A DNA stretch of 32,876 bases from Porphyromonadaceae bacterium UBA4702 (GTDB lineage: Bacteria > Bacteroidota > Bacteroidia > Bacteroidales > Muribaculaceae), in assembly GCA_002404675.1 (NCBI GenBank), contig DHKE01000033.1:5864-38739 (forward strand), in the 5' to 3' direction. The notes beneath the pieces are model-generated. The model did no database searches. It had not been told where the DNA came from and worked only from the letters and a program-made list of their open reading frames with translations. Below are positions 17,263-25,700 of this stretch, in pieces (the first letter of the stretch is position 1; the number at the start of each line of letters is the position of its first letter). Position numbers and translations under genes: made by a program.

Positions 17263-19239
17263 ATGCATAGGATTGTCAGATATTTATGTATTATCATAGC
17301 ACTTCTCGCCCTCCCGGCGTGCAAGGGCCCGAAACTCTCTGTAGCCAACGAGCAGATGGCTCGCGGCGAGTTCTTTGACGCTTCAAAAACGTACCGCAAG
17401 GTCTACAACTCGCTCAACCCCAGGGACCAGCGCGAATTGCGCGGCGAGGTGGCGTACAAGCTTGCCACCTGCTACCGCCGCCTAAACCAGGCCGCACGTG
17501 CCACGGCGGCATACCAGAACGCCATAAGGTACGAATATCCCGACTCGATGGTATACTATTACCTGGGACGCTCCCTTCAGGCCGAAGGGAAATACCAGCA
17601 GGCGATAGACGCATACGCCATTTACCAGCAGTGGCATCCCGATGACATCCTCGCCCGCGAGGGTATACGCGGCTGCCGGACCGCTATGGCGAAAAAAGGC
17701 ACTCGCGACACACGCTATGTGGTCAAGAACGCCAAGCTTTTCAACTCGCGACGCGCCGACTTCGCCCCGATGTACCTCGACAAAAACTATGACGTGCTTT
17801 ACTTCACGTCAACAACCGAGAAGGCTACCGGCAAGGACAAGAGCGAAATCACCGGCACTAAGAAAAGCGACATATTCTTCTCCAAGAAGGACGAGCGCGG
17901 CGAGTGGCAGCGTCCCGAGCCGGCAGAGGGCGAGCTGAATTCCGAGATGGACGAAGGCATAGTCTCGTTCTCGCCTGACGGCATGACCATGTACCTGACC
18001 ATGGCGCGACGCTCTCCCGTGGCAAACACTACTGTGGAGATATACACCTCCAAACGCTCCGAGCAGTCATGGAGCAAGCCCGTGAAGTATGAAGTCACCC
18101 CCGACACCCTGTCCGCTGTGGGGCATCCCGCTGTATCGCCCGACGGCAACTGGCTATATTTCACCTCCGACATGCCCGGCGGATACGGCGGCAAGGACAT
18201 CTGGCGCATCTCGCTGACCTCCGCCAAGGGCTCGCTCGAGAACCTCGGCCCGCAAATCAACACCCCCGGCGACGAGATGTTCCCCTATATGCGTGCCGAC
18301 ACGCTGCTATATTTCGCCTCTGACGGACACCCGGGCTTCGGCGGCCTCGACCTGTTCCGCGCCAACCTCGACGCGACAGGACAGCGGTGGACTGTCGAGA
18401 ACATGGGCATGCCCATCAACAGCTCCGGCGACGATTTCGGCATCACTTTCGGCAAGGGCGAGGAGGGCTTCTTCAGCTCAAACCGTGGCGACGCCCGAGG
18501 CTACGACCACATTTACAGCTTCGTCCTTCCCGACTTGAAAATCACCATCTCCGGTTATGTCATCGACAAGGACGACGAGCCTGTCCCCAACGCCATAATA
18601 CGCATCGTCGGCGACGACGGCTCCAACCAGAAGGAGGTGGCCCGCGACGACGGCTCGTTCAAGTTCAACCTCCAGCGCGGCGTGAAATATGTCATGATGG
18701 CCGGCGCGAAGGGGTATTTGAACATGAAGCAGGAATTTGTCTCCGACTCTGCCGAGGAGGATGCCGACTATGTGATAGACTTCGTGCTGGCCTCAATTAA
18801 CAAGCCCAATGTGGTCGAAAACATATTCTACGACTTTGACAAGGCGACGCTCCGCCCCGAGTCAAAAGAGGCTCTCGACCAGCTCGCGCAGATGCTGCGT
18901 GACAACCCCAACATCACCCTCGAGATGAGCAGCCACACCGACCGCTGGGGCTCGGACGAGTACAACATCGACTTGAGCAACCGCCGCGCGAAAAGCGTTG
19001 TGGACTACCTCATCGCAGCCGGCATCGCCCCTGACCGCCTCACCTGGGCCGGATACGGCAAGACCCGACCAAAAAACGTCACCAAGCGCATCAACTCCCA
19101 GTTCCCGCAGTTTGAGGAGGGGACGGTGCTGACCGAGGAGTACATACTCACGCTCTCCGAGGAAGACCAGAGCGTGGCTGACCAGATAAACCGCCGCACG
19201 GAGTTCAAGGTGACGGCAACGGACTATGACCCGTTCTGA
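17263..19239 (+). CDS. porE: PorE-like OmpA-family lipoprotein with TPR, beta-propeller and CRD domains
   Basis: A 658-residue outer-membrane lipoprotein with lipobox LPAC (Cys20). The domains in order are: tetratricopeptide repeats (about 30-150, with GEVAYKLATCYRRLNQAARA and YYYLGRSLQAEGKYQQA); a PD40/WD40-like beta-propeller (about 155-425, with repeated SPDG and LYFTSD blades); a carboxypeptidase regulatory-like domain (about 426-515, ISGYVIDKDDEPVPNAII); and an OmpA C-terminal peptidoglycan-binding domain (about 518-658, with IFYDFDKATLRPES and NIDLSNRRAKSVVDYL). This order matches PorE of the type IX secretion system, proposed to tie the PorK-PorN ring region to peptidoglycan. Other OmpA-TPR-PD40 proteins share the plan, so PorE identity is likely but not certain. 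Confidence 0.83.
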   Translation: MHRIVRYLCIIIALLALPACKGPKLSVANEQMARGEFFDASKTYRKVYNSLNPRDQRELRGEVAYKLATCYRRLNQAARATAAYQNAIRYEYPDSMVYYYLGRSLQAEGKYQQAIDAYAIYQQWHPDDILAREGIRGCRTAMAKKGTRDTRYVVKNAKLFNSRRADFAPMYLDKNYDVLYFTSTTEKATGKDKSEITGTKKSDIFFSKKDERGEWQRPEPAEGELNSEMDEGIVSFSPDGMTMYLTMARRSPVANTTVEIYTSKRSEQSWSKPVKYEVTPDTLSAVGHPAVSPDGNWLYFTSDMPGGYGGKDIWRISLTSAKGSLENLGPQINTPGDEMFPYMRADTLLYFASDGHPGFGGLDLFRANLDATGQRWTVENMGMPINSSGDDFGITFGKGEEGFFSSNRGDARGYDHIYSFVLPDLKITISGYVIDKDDEPVPNAIIRIVGDDGSNQKEVARDDGSFKFNLQRGVKYVMMAGAKGYLNMKQEFVSDSAEEDADYVIDFVLASINKPNVVENIFYDFDKATLRPESKEALDQLAQMLRDNPNITLEMSSHTDRWGSDEYNIDLSNRRAKSVVDYLIAAGIAPDRLTWAGYGKTRPKNVTKRINSQFPQFEEGTVLTEEYILTLSEEDQSVADQINRRTEFKVTATDYDPF

Positions 19240-19257
19240 CCAGTTGCGCATACTCTG

Positions 19258-20202
19258 ATGGACACCTCATTCCGCACCCCGTACCGTCCGCACCCCTCTG
19301 CACCGATTGACCTGCACAAGCCTGTGCTGATGATAGGCTCGTGCTTCACCGACAATGTCGGTGCGCAGTTGCGCCGGCGCATGGTCAACGTGTCACACAA
19401 CCCCGCCGGGACGCTCTTCAACCCACAGTCGATTTGCAACGTCCTCAACGCCGCCCTCGACGGCATAATGCCGGAATATGAAGACCACGGCGGGTTGTGG
19501 AACTCATGGCTGCTCCCCGGAGAGTTCTCCTCGCCCGACCGCGACCAGGCCGTAAGGCTCGGCTCTGGCGCTCTGGCGCGGCTCGCCGAATATGCGCGTA
19601 CCGCCGGGACGCTGATTGTCACATTCGGCACGGCGATAGTCTATGCACTCGCCCGCCCTCCCTTTGACGTGGTCTCCAACTGCCACAAGCAGCCCTCGGC
19701 GACATTCTTCCGCGACCTGCTGACCGTGGAAACGATAACGGCGGCATGGGACGCGCTCATCACGCGGCTGCGCAGCGTCAACCCCTCGCTGCGCATCATA
19801 TTCACCGTCAGCCCCGTGCTGCACCTCAAAGAGGGCTTCCACGCCAACGCCGTCAGCAAGTCGGTGCTCCTCCTTGCCGTTGACCGAATCGCCTCGCTGC
19901 ACGCCGGCTGCGAATATTTCCCGGCTTACGAGATATTCAGCTACGACCTGCGCGACTACCGCTTCTACGCCGATGATATGCAGCACCCCTCGCCGGCGGC
20001 CGTGGCATACATCTACGACCTGTTTGAGCAGACGTACATCGCGCCCGACGACCGCAAGACCCTCGACCGCGCCCTGAACCTGCGCCAGCGCACCGAACAC
20101 CGTCCGCTCCACCCCGGCACCGAGGCCGCCCGCCGCTTTGCCGACGACACCGCCACCCTCCTCCGCGACTTCCTCTCCCGTCATCCCCACCTCGTCCCAT
20201 AA
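19258..20202 (+). CDS. GSCFA-domain protein (SGNH-like fold)
   Basis: A 314-residue protein with the family signature GSCFT at 27-31 in VLMIGSCFTDNVGAQL, then HNPAGTLFNP, GGLWNSWL, LIVTFGTAIVYAL and IIFTVSPVLHLKEGF. Near the end D240 and H243 (DDMQHPS) fit the Asp-x-x-His pair of the SGNH hydrolase clan, with Ser28 as candidate nucleophile. That clan includes esterases and O-acyl hydrolases, but the substrate of GSCFA proteins is not established. No signal peptide is seen. The gene follows the PorE-like gene by 18 bases and ends the long co-directional run; repeat copy C begins 22 bases after its stop. Confidence 0.9.
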   Translation: MDTSFRTPYRPHPSAPIDLHKPVLMIGSCFTDNVGAQLRRRMVNVSHNPAGTLFNPQSICNVLNAALDGIMPEYEDHGGLWNSWLLPGEFSSPDRDQAVRLGSGALARLAEYARTAGTLIVTFGTAIVYALARPPFDVVSNCHKQPSATFFRDLLTVETITAAWDALITRLRSVNPSLRIIFTVSPVLHLKEGFHANAVSKSVLLLAVDRIASLHAGCEYFPAYEIFSYDLRDYRFYADDMQHPSPAAVAYIYDLFEQTYIAPDDRKTLDRALNLRQRTEHRPLHPGTEAARRFADDTATLLRDFLSRHPHLVP

Positions 20203-20224
20203 GCATGGCAATATCCCCGGCAGG

Positions 20225-20317
20225 GTAGGGACACGGCGTGCCGTGTCCGCTGGGTTGCAAACGCAATCATTTGATTTGTAACAACTTGGACGCGGACACG
20301 GCACGCCGTGTCCCTAC
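20225..20317. repeat. 93-bp double-palindrome intergenic repeat, copy C (most perfect)
   Basis: The left arm (20225-20250, starting GTAGGGACACGGCGTGCC) and right arm (20292-20317, ending GGCACGCCGTGTCCCTAC) are perfect 26-base inverted copies. Each arm contains its own 9-bp stem GGACACGGC/GCCGTGTCC around two bases. A TTTTTT run follows at about 20331. It lies between the GSCFA stop and the thrE promoter. Confidence 0.9.
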
Positions 20318-20363
20318 CTTGTCCTCGCATTTTTTCGGCATACGCCGCTGCCCGGCGCGGGGA

Positions 20364-20396
20364 TTGCGTCGGTGTGGGAATAATGTGCTAAATTTG
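20364..20396 (+). promoter_or_regulatory. Promoter of the ThrE operon
   Basis: TAAATTTG at 20389-20396 is an exact -7 match; TTG at 20364-20366 lies 22 bases upstream, slightly longer than the usual 19-20. The predicted start site (about 20402-20405) falls at or next to the ATG at 20405, leaving almost no leader. Confidence 0.62.
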
Positions 20397-20404
20397 CACC
20401 CGAA

Positions 20405-21178
20405 ATGAGTGTACAGGCAAAGGAGAAAATATCAGAAGTGGGGGAGTTCATCTCCGAATACGCGGCTCACATGGTCGGCTGCGGCGTGCATACGTCGCGT
20501 GTCATACGCTCTGCCAAGCGTATCGGCAAATCCTACGGCTATGAGGTGAAAATCAGCGTGTTCCAGCGCAGTGTCATCATGACTCTCTTTGACAGCGAAA
20601 CACACGAGGCGCACAACGAGGTCGAGGAGATACCCACCCTGCCTATCAGCTTCGAGACAAACTCGCTGCTGAGCGCGTTGAGCTGGGAGACGTATGACAG
20701 CCACCTGCCGCTCGCCGTGCTGCGCGAGAAATACCGCAAGATAGTCAGCCGCCCGGCCATACACCCCTTTTTCGTGCTTATGCTTGTCGGCTTTGCCAAC
20801 GCCTCGTTCTGCCGCCTATTCGGCGGCGACTGGTGGTCGATGGGGGTGGTGTTCTCCGCCACCCTGTGCGGCCTTTTCCTCAAGCAGCAGATGACTCGCG
20901 CCGGCATCAACCACTATATCGTGTTCATGGTTTCCTCATTCGTCGCGTCGCTATGCGCCTCGATAGCGTTGATATTCGACACGACCTCCGAGATTGCACT
21001 CGCCACCAGCGTGCTTTACCTCGTCCCCGGCGTGCCGCTGATAAACGGCGTGATCGACATAGTCGAGGGGCATATTCTCTCCGGGCTGTCGCGCCTCATT
21101 CAGGCGTTCCTGCTGATAGTCTGCATTGCAGTCGGGCTGTCGGTGACATTGTTGTTGGTCAAAGACAGTTTGTTATGA
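20405..21178 (+). CDS. Threonine/serine exporter, large (ThrE_1 / DUF1212) subunit
   Basis: A 257-residue inner-membrane protein. The cytoplasmic N-terminal part (about 1-115) carries the family pattern SEYAAHMVGCGVHTSRVIRSAKRIGKSYG, followed by about five transmembrane segments (about 120-255), with YLVPGVPLINGVIDIVEGH as the conserved ThrE loop. ThrE-type proteins export threonine and serine using the membrane potential or proton gradient. Here the transporter is split: this gene supplies the DUF1212 part, and the next gene, overlapping by four bases, supplies the DUF3815 part. The substrate is inferred from the family only. Confidence 0.88.
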   Translation: MSVQAKEKISEVGEFISEYAAHMVGCGVHTSRVIRSAKRIGKSYGYEVKISVFQRSVIMTLFDSETHEAHNEVEEIPTLPISFETNSLLSALSWETYDSHLPLAVLREKYRKIVSRPAIHPFFVLMLVGFANASFCRLFGGDWWSMGVVFSATLCGLFLKQQMTRAGINHYIVFMVSSFVASLCASIALIFDTTSEIALATSVLYLVPGVPLINGVIDIVEGHILSGLSRLIQAFLLIVCIAVGLSVTLLLVKDSLL

Positions 21179-21672
21179 TAGCGGTTGACATCCTTTCCGA
21201 CGCATTTTTTGCCGCCTTGGCCGGCATAGGGTTCGGGGCAATCTCCAACCCTCCGCTGCGTGCCTTCCGCTTCATAGCCCTGCTGGCGGCAGTCGGCCAT
21301 GCATGCCGCTACTGCCTGATGACATTTGCCGGCGTGGAACTGTCCATGGGGTCGCTCGCCGGGGCGTTGCTGATAGGCTTCGGCAGCCTGTGGCTCGGCA
21401 AACGCGCCCCCACTCCGATGACCGTGCTGTACATACCCGCTCTGCTGCCGATGATTCCCGGCAAGTTCGCTTATAACATGGTGTTCTCGCAGATCATGTT
21501 CCTGCAAAGCATGGACAACCCCACAGAGCGAGCGCAGTACATGGAGATGTTCTTCTCCAACACCATGGTGACGTGTACCGTAGTGTTCCTCCTTGCCGTC
21601 GGGGCAACGCTGCCGATGTTCATATTCCCTAAACGCGCCTCGTCGCTGACGCGGCATAAACGAGACCGCTGA
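21175..21672 (+). CDS. Threonine/serine exporter, small (ThrE_2 / DUF3815) subunit
   Basis: A 165-residue membrane protein with about four to five hydrophobic segments. It reads FFAALAGIGFGAISNPPLRA, then LAGALLIGFGSLWLGKR and the conserved ALLPMIPGKFAYNM, which mirrors the PGVPLING loop of the large subunit. It is the second half of the split ThrE exporter. I start at ATG 21175, which overlaps the previous stop (ATGA); the much longer open frame upstream is only read-through inside the neighbouring gene. Its stop overlaps the next start (TGATG at 21670-21674). Confidence 0.88.
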   Translation: MIAVDILSDAFFAALAGIGFGAISNPPLRAFRFIALLAAVGHACRYCLMTFAGVELSMGSLAGALLIGFGSLWLGKRAPTPMTVLYIPALLPMIPGKFAYNMVFSQIMFLQSMDNPTERAQYMEMFFSNTMVTCTVVFLLAVGATLPMFIFPKRASSLTRHKRDR

Positions 21673-22400
21673 TGGAGATATTCTGGAAGACTATAGGCCT
21701 CTACAATTCGGCGACATGGATATGCCAGGCCGTCATAGTCGCCGTGGGCATTGCCCTGACATTCGCGCTGCGGCGCAAGCCCGGGCGTGTGAGCTCGGCG
21801 GCGATGAAGCTGTTCCTGATATTCCTCTACCTGTGGATAGCCGTGGCGTATTTCTACGTCTGCTGCGCCGAGCGCGAGTACAGCAACGTCATGGCGATAT
21901 TCTGGGGCATACTCGCCGGCTCGTGGATATGGGATCTTGCGACAGGCTATACCACATTCAAGCGCAAACGCCGCCACACCCGGTTCGCAACCGTGCTGTT
22001 GCTCATGCCGTTTCTCTATCCTGCCGTCTCGCTGCTGCGCGGCATGGAGTTCCCCATGATGACCTCCCCCGTGATGCCCTGCTCCGTGGTAGTGTTCACC
22101 ATAGGCGTGCTGCTGATGTTCGCCCACCGTGTGAACATATTCATCGTCCTGCTGCTGTGCCACTGGTCGATGATCGGGCTGTCAAAAACCTTCTTCTTCA
22201 ACATTCCCGAGGACTACCTGCTCACATGCGCGACAGTCCCCGCGATATACTATTTTTTCAAGGAGCAGATCCTCGGCGATACGCGCCACGAGACCAAGCC
22301 GCAGGCGAAATATCTGAACTGGCTGCTCATGGGCATCTGCGTATGCCTCGGCGCAGCCCTTGCCGTCCTCCTCTTCGTCGAGCTGTTCCAGACCGCCTGA
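21672..22400 (+). CDS. Multi-pass membrane protein, DUF6064-like
   Basis: A 242-residue protein with about seven to eight hydrophobic segments, for example WICQAVIVAVGIALTFAL, LFLIFLYLWIAVAYFYVC, VLLMPFLYPAVSLL, IFIVLLLCHWSMIG and ILGDT followed by a last segment near 215-237. The opening ETIGLYN-type motif (here KTIGLYNSATWICQ) resembles the DUF6064 family, which has no known function; I hold this assignment loosely. Its ATG overlaps the ThrE_2 stop by one base, so it is probably co-expressed with the exporter and could be an accessory membrane component. Confidence 0.72.
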   Translation: MEIFWKTIGLYNSATWICQAVIVAVGIALTFALRRKPGRVSSAAMKLFLIFLYLWIAVAYFYVCCAEREYSNVMAIFWGILAGSWIWDLATGYTTFKRKRRHTRFATVLLLMPFLYPAVSLLRGMEFPMMTSPVMPCSVVVFTIGVLLMFAHRVNIFIVLLLCHWSMIGLSKTFFFNIPEDYLLTCATVPAIYYFFKEQILGDTRHETKPQAKYLNWLLMGICVCLGAALAVLLFVELFQTA

Positions 22401-22757
22401 CGCGGCAATGTGTTGATTTTGCTGTATTTATTCCTCATCGGCTTGTATATATTTACGCACTCGCAGCGGTGGCATTTTGCTGGAAAGGTGACTTCGGTTG
22501 ATTATCAGCGATTTGGTGATGCTGCGTGTGCGGCAATTGATATAAATCAAGCCCGAAATCGGCATTTTGCAACGGCGGCTGCACTGTAGATAGCGACAAT
22601 ACTCTGCATGACAGGCACTTTGTTATGACCTGCAAGAAAAATGAACTGATTGGAATTGTTTCTAAATCTTTAACATCAAAATCGGGGGGGTAGAACATTT
22701 TTGCCTAATTTAGTGGCGGAAATAATAACCATTCTAACCAACAAACAATTGTTTTTC
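22401..22757. other. Gene-free stretch upstream of the FN3/anchor-J protein gene
   Basis: This 357-base interval is A+T-richer than its surroundings and I find no gene, repeat copy or convincing terminator in it. Near its 3' end are a G7 run (22684-22690) and a -7-like TAATTTAG (22706-22713, one mismatch), which probably mark the promoter of the downstream gene. Confidence 0.6.
22684..22713 (+). promoter_or_regulatory. Probable promoter region with G7 run, FN3/anchor-J gene
   Basis: A run of seven G (22684-22690) is followed 15 bases later by CCTAATTTAG, whose TAATTTAG (22706-22713) is one base from the TAnnTTTG consensus. The only other long G run (29947-29954) also precedes a CCTAATTTTG box. 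I could not find a clean -33 TTTG here, so the exact promoter is uncertain. Confidence 0.4.
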
Positions 22758-25700
22758 ATGAAACATTTCACTTACACCTTACTTGTGGTGGTGGCTGTCC
22801 TGTTCGGGATCAGCCCGGCCATGCAGGCAGCGGTTGCGGGTGGCGATGCCGGCGTCAAGTCTCCGCCGGCATCGACGCAGTTCCGCTCGGCCAGCCTCCC
22901 ACAGACCCGCCCGGCCGGGTGTTCTCTTGCCAAGCCGGCGAAAGATTTCCGGCAGCTGTCCGGTCTTCGTGCTGCCGGCTCTGAACTGCCGGAAATCTGC
23001 GGTTCGCTCATCTACACAGCCGAGAGTGCGGCGGTAGCGAAGGAGATGGGCATATACACCCTGCCGGAGATGAACCCCGTGAGGGTTGACCCCATGCTGA
23101 CTGCCAACGGCGGCGGTGTCCTCGCCAACGGCAAGTACCACTTCATTTACTACTATGAAATGTCGGGCGCGGTTTTCGCGTATTACCGCGTCGTGGACAT
23201 TGACACCTGGGAAACCCTCTACTCGGCACGCACCGACCAGACGAGCATCGCCACTGACATGGCTTACGACCCCATTTCCGACAAGATTTACGGCTGTTTC
23301 GTGGGCGAGTCAAGCTACGTATTCGGCACTCTGTCAAAGGACTACGGCGAGATGACGGTGATTTCGTACCTCGCCGAGCCGTTCTTCACGCTCGCGTGCA
23401 ACGCCAAGGGCGAAATGTATGCCATTACGGCTAACGGCAAGCTGAACCGCATCGACAAGACAAACGGCAAGCTTACGCCGGTTGGCGATACCGGTGTCAC
23501 TCCGGCATACCAGCAGTCCATGACTTTCGACATGGCCACCGGCCGCCTGTTCTGGGCTGCTTGCACTGCCGCTTCTGCCGGCCTCTACGAGGTTGACACA
23601 ACCTCGGGGAAAGCCACGTTAATTTCCGAGTTCGCCGGCAACGAGGAGTTCGGCGGCCTTTATACCCTGTCGCAAGGCGCGGTTGACGGAGCGCCTGGTG
23701 AGCTCGGCAACTTCTCTGCTGAATATGTCACCACTACACAGTCTGACATTGCCGTCAGCTTCACGCTTCCGGCCGAGACTTACGGCGGCCAGCCGCTTTC
23801 GGGCAACGTGCAGTGGATAGTCAGCCTCAACGACGTGGATGTGGAACTGGGTGAAGGACAGCCTGGCTCGCAGGTCAGCGTCACGCTGGCAAACGCCCCG
23901 GTGGGCATGAACACGATAGCTGCATACGCTTCAAACGATGCCGGCAAGGGGCCTCAGTCCCGTCTGCGCAAATGGATAGGCGTGGACACCCCGCTCCCCC
24001 TCGAGAACGTGACCGCCACGCTAAACGGAAACATTGCAACCATATCGTGGCAGCCTCCGGCGGGAGCGATGCACGGCGGTTATTTTGACCCCGCACAGCT
24101 CAACTACCGCGTTGTGCGCCAGCCTGGCAACGTCACTGTGTGCCAGAAGACCACCGAGACTTCCGTAACCGACGAGCTCGACGCTTCTCGCCTGATGAAC
24201 TACTATTACGACGTGATTACATACGTCGGCACCACTCGCGGCGAGACTGTCTCGTCAAACAAGGTGACTGTCGGCGACGCGCTCTCGATACCGTACACCG
24301 AGAATTTCTCCAACGCCGAAGATTTCAACCTCTTCAACATCATAGACGCCAACAACGACGGCCGCACCTGGGCGTACAACTCCGGCGAGGCCAAAAGCAC
24401 GTACAGCGTGACCCAGGCTATGAATGACTGGCTCATCACCCCGCCGCTGAAGTTTGAGGACGGATACCTCTACACGCTCCGCTTCAAGCTGCACACTGCC
24501 GGGTTTACCGAGAAAATGCGCGTTGCCATCGGCAACGATGCCTCGGTCGAGGCCATGTCTGCGGAAATCATGCCGCAGTTCCAGATTACTGACCGCAGCT
24601 ACACCGAGTTCAAGTGCACGTTCAACCCCGGAGCTGGCGACAAGCGCATCGGTTTCCATCACATCAGCGACGCGGAAAGCGGCAACCTGTTCCTTGACGA
24701 CATCGAGGTAACTCGCGGAGCGTCTGTCAAGTCGCCGGCAGTGGTGGAGGACCTTACCGTCACTCCTGCCGACAAGGGCGCGCTCAGCTGCACGGTGGCT
24801 TTCCGCGCTCCGAGCAAGTGCGTGGACGGCTCTGACCTCTCCTCTATCTCGCGCATCGTCCTCTACAAGGGCAACAAGATAATAAAGTCTTTCTCTGCCC
24901 CCGCTCCTGGCGCAGAGCTTTCTGAATCCGGCATCGCTTGCGACGCCGGCGTCAACGAGTTCCGCGTTATCGCCTCTAACGAGAGCGGCAACGGCCTCGA
25001 GGCGACGGCTTCTGCCTTCATCGGCCCGGACAAGCCCGGCATACCCAACAATGTCCGTGTAGTCGAGGGCGACGAGGAGGGCTCTGTCGTCCTGACATGG
25101 GAGCCTCCCACAACCGGCGAGAACGGCGGATACATCGACGTTGACAACCTCAAGTACCATATCTGCGCACAGAATTTCGAGACAGGCGGTGTTGACGTGG
25201 TGGCTATGGATGTAGAGGGTTGCGAGTATGTGGACTATCCCACTGTCGAGGGACAGCAGGGCATGGTGGCATACTATGTGTATGGTGTGAACCAGCAGGG
25301 CGTAGGCTACGGTTGGATATCAAACACTCTCGTAATAGGCACTCCATACGCGCTCCCCTTCGAGGAGTCATTCGCCGGCGAGGGCGCAAGATACTCCACA
25401 TGGCGTTCACAGAGCCAGGATCCTGACAGCCAGTGGGGCATAGCCGCTTCCGGCACATATCCCGTGGCTGCTCCTTACGACAACGACGGCGGCCTGCTCA
25501 CTTTCCAGCCGGGCATCGAGGGCGCAAAGTCGGTCATCACCAGCGGCAAGATTGCCATGGACAAGGCTTCGAACCCCGTGCTTGAGTTCTATTACTACTA
25601 CAACAGTCTCGGCTCGGACAAGATTTTCGTGCAGGTTTCGACCGACGGCATCGACTATGAGACTGTCAAGTCTGTCGATATGGCTGCGGAGTCTGGCGTG

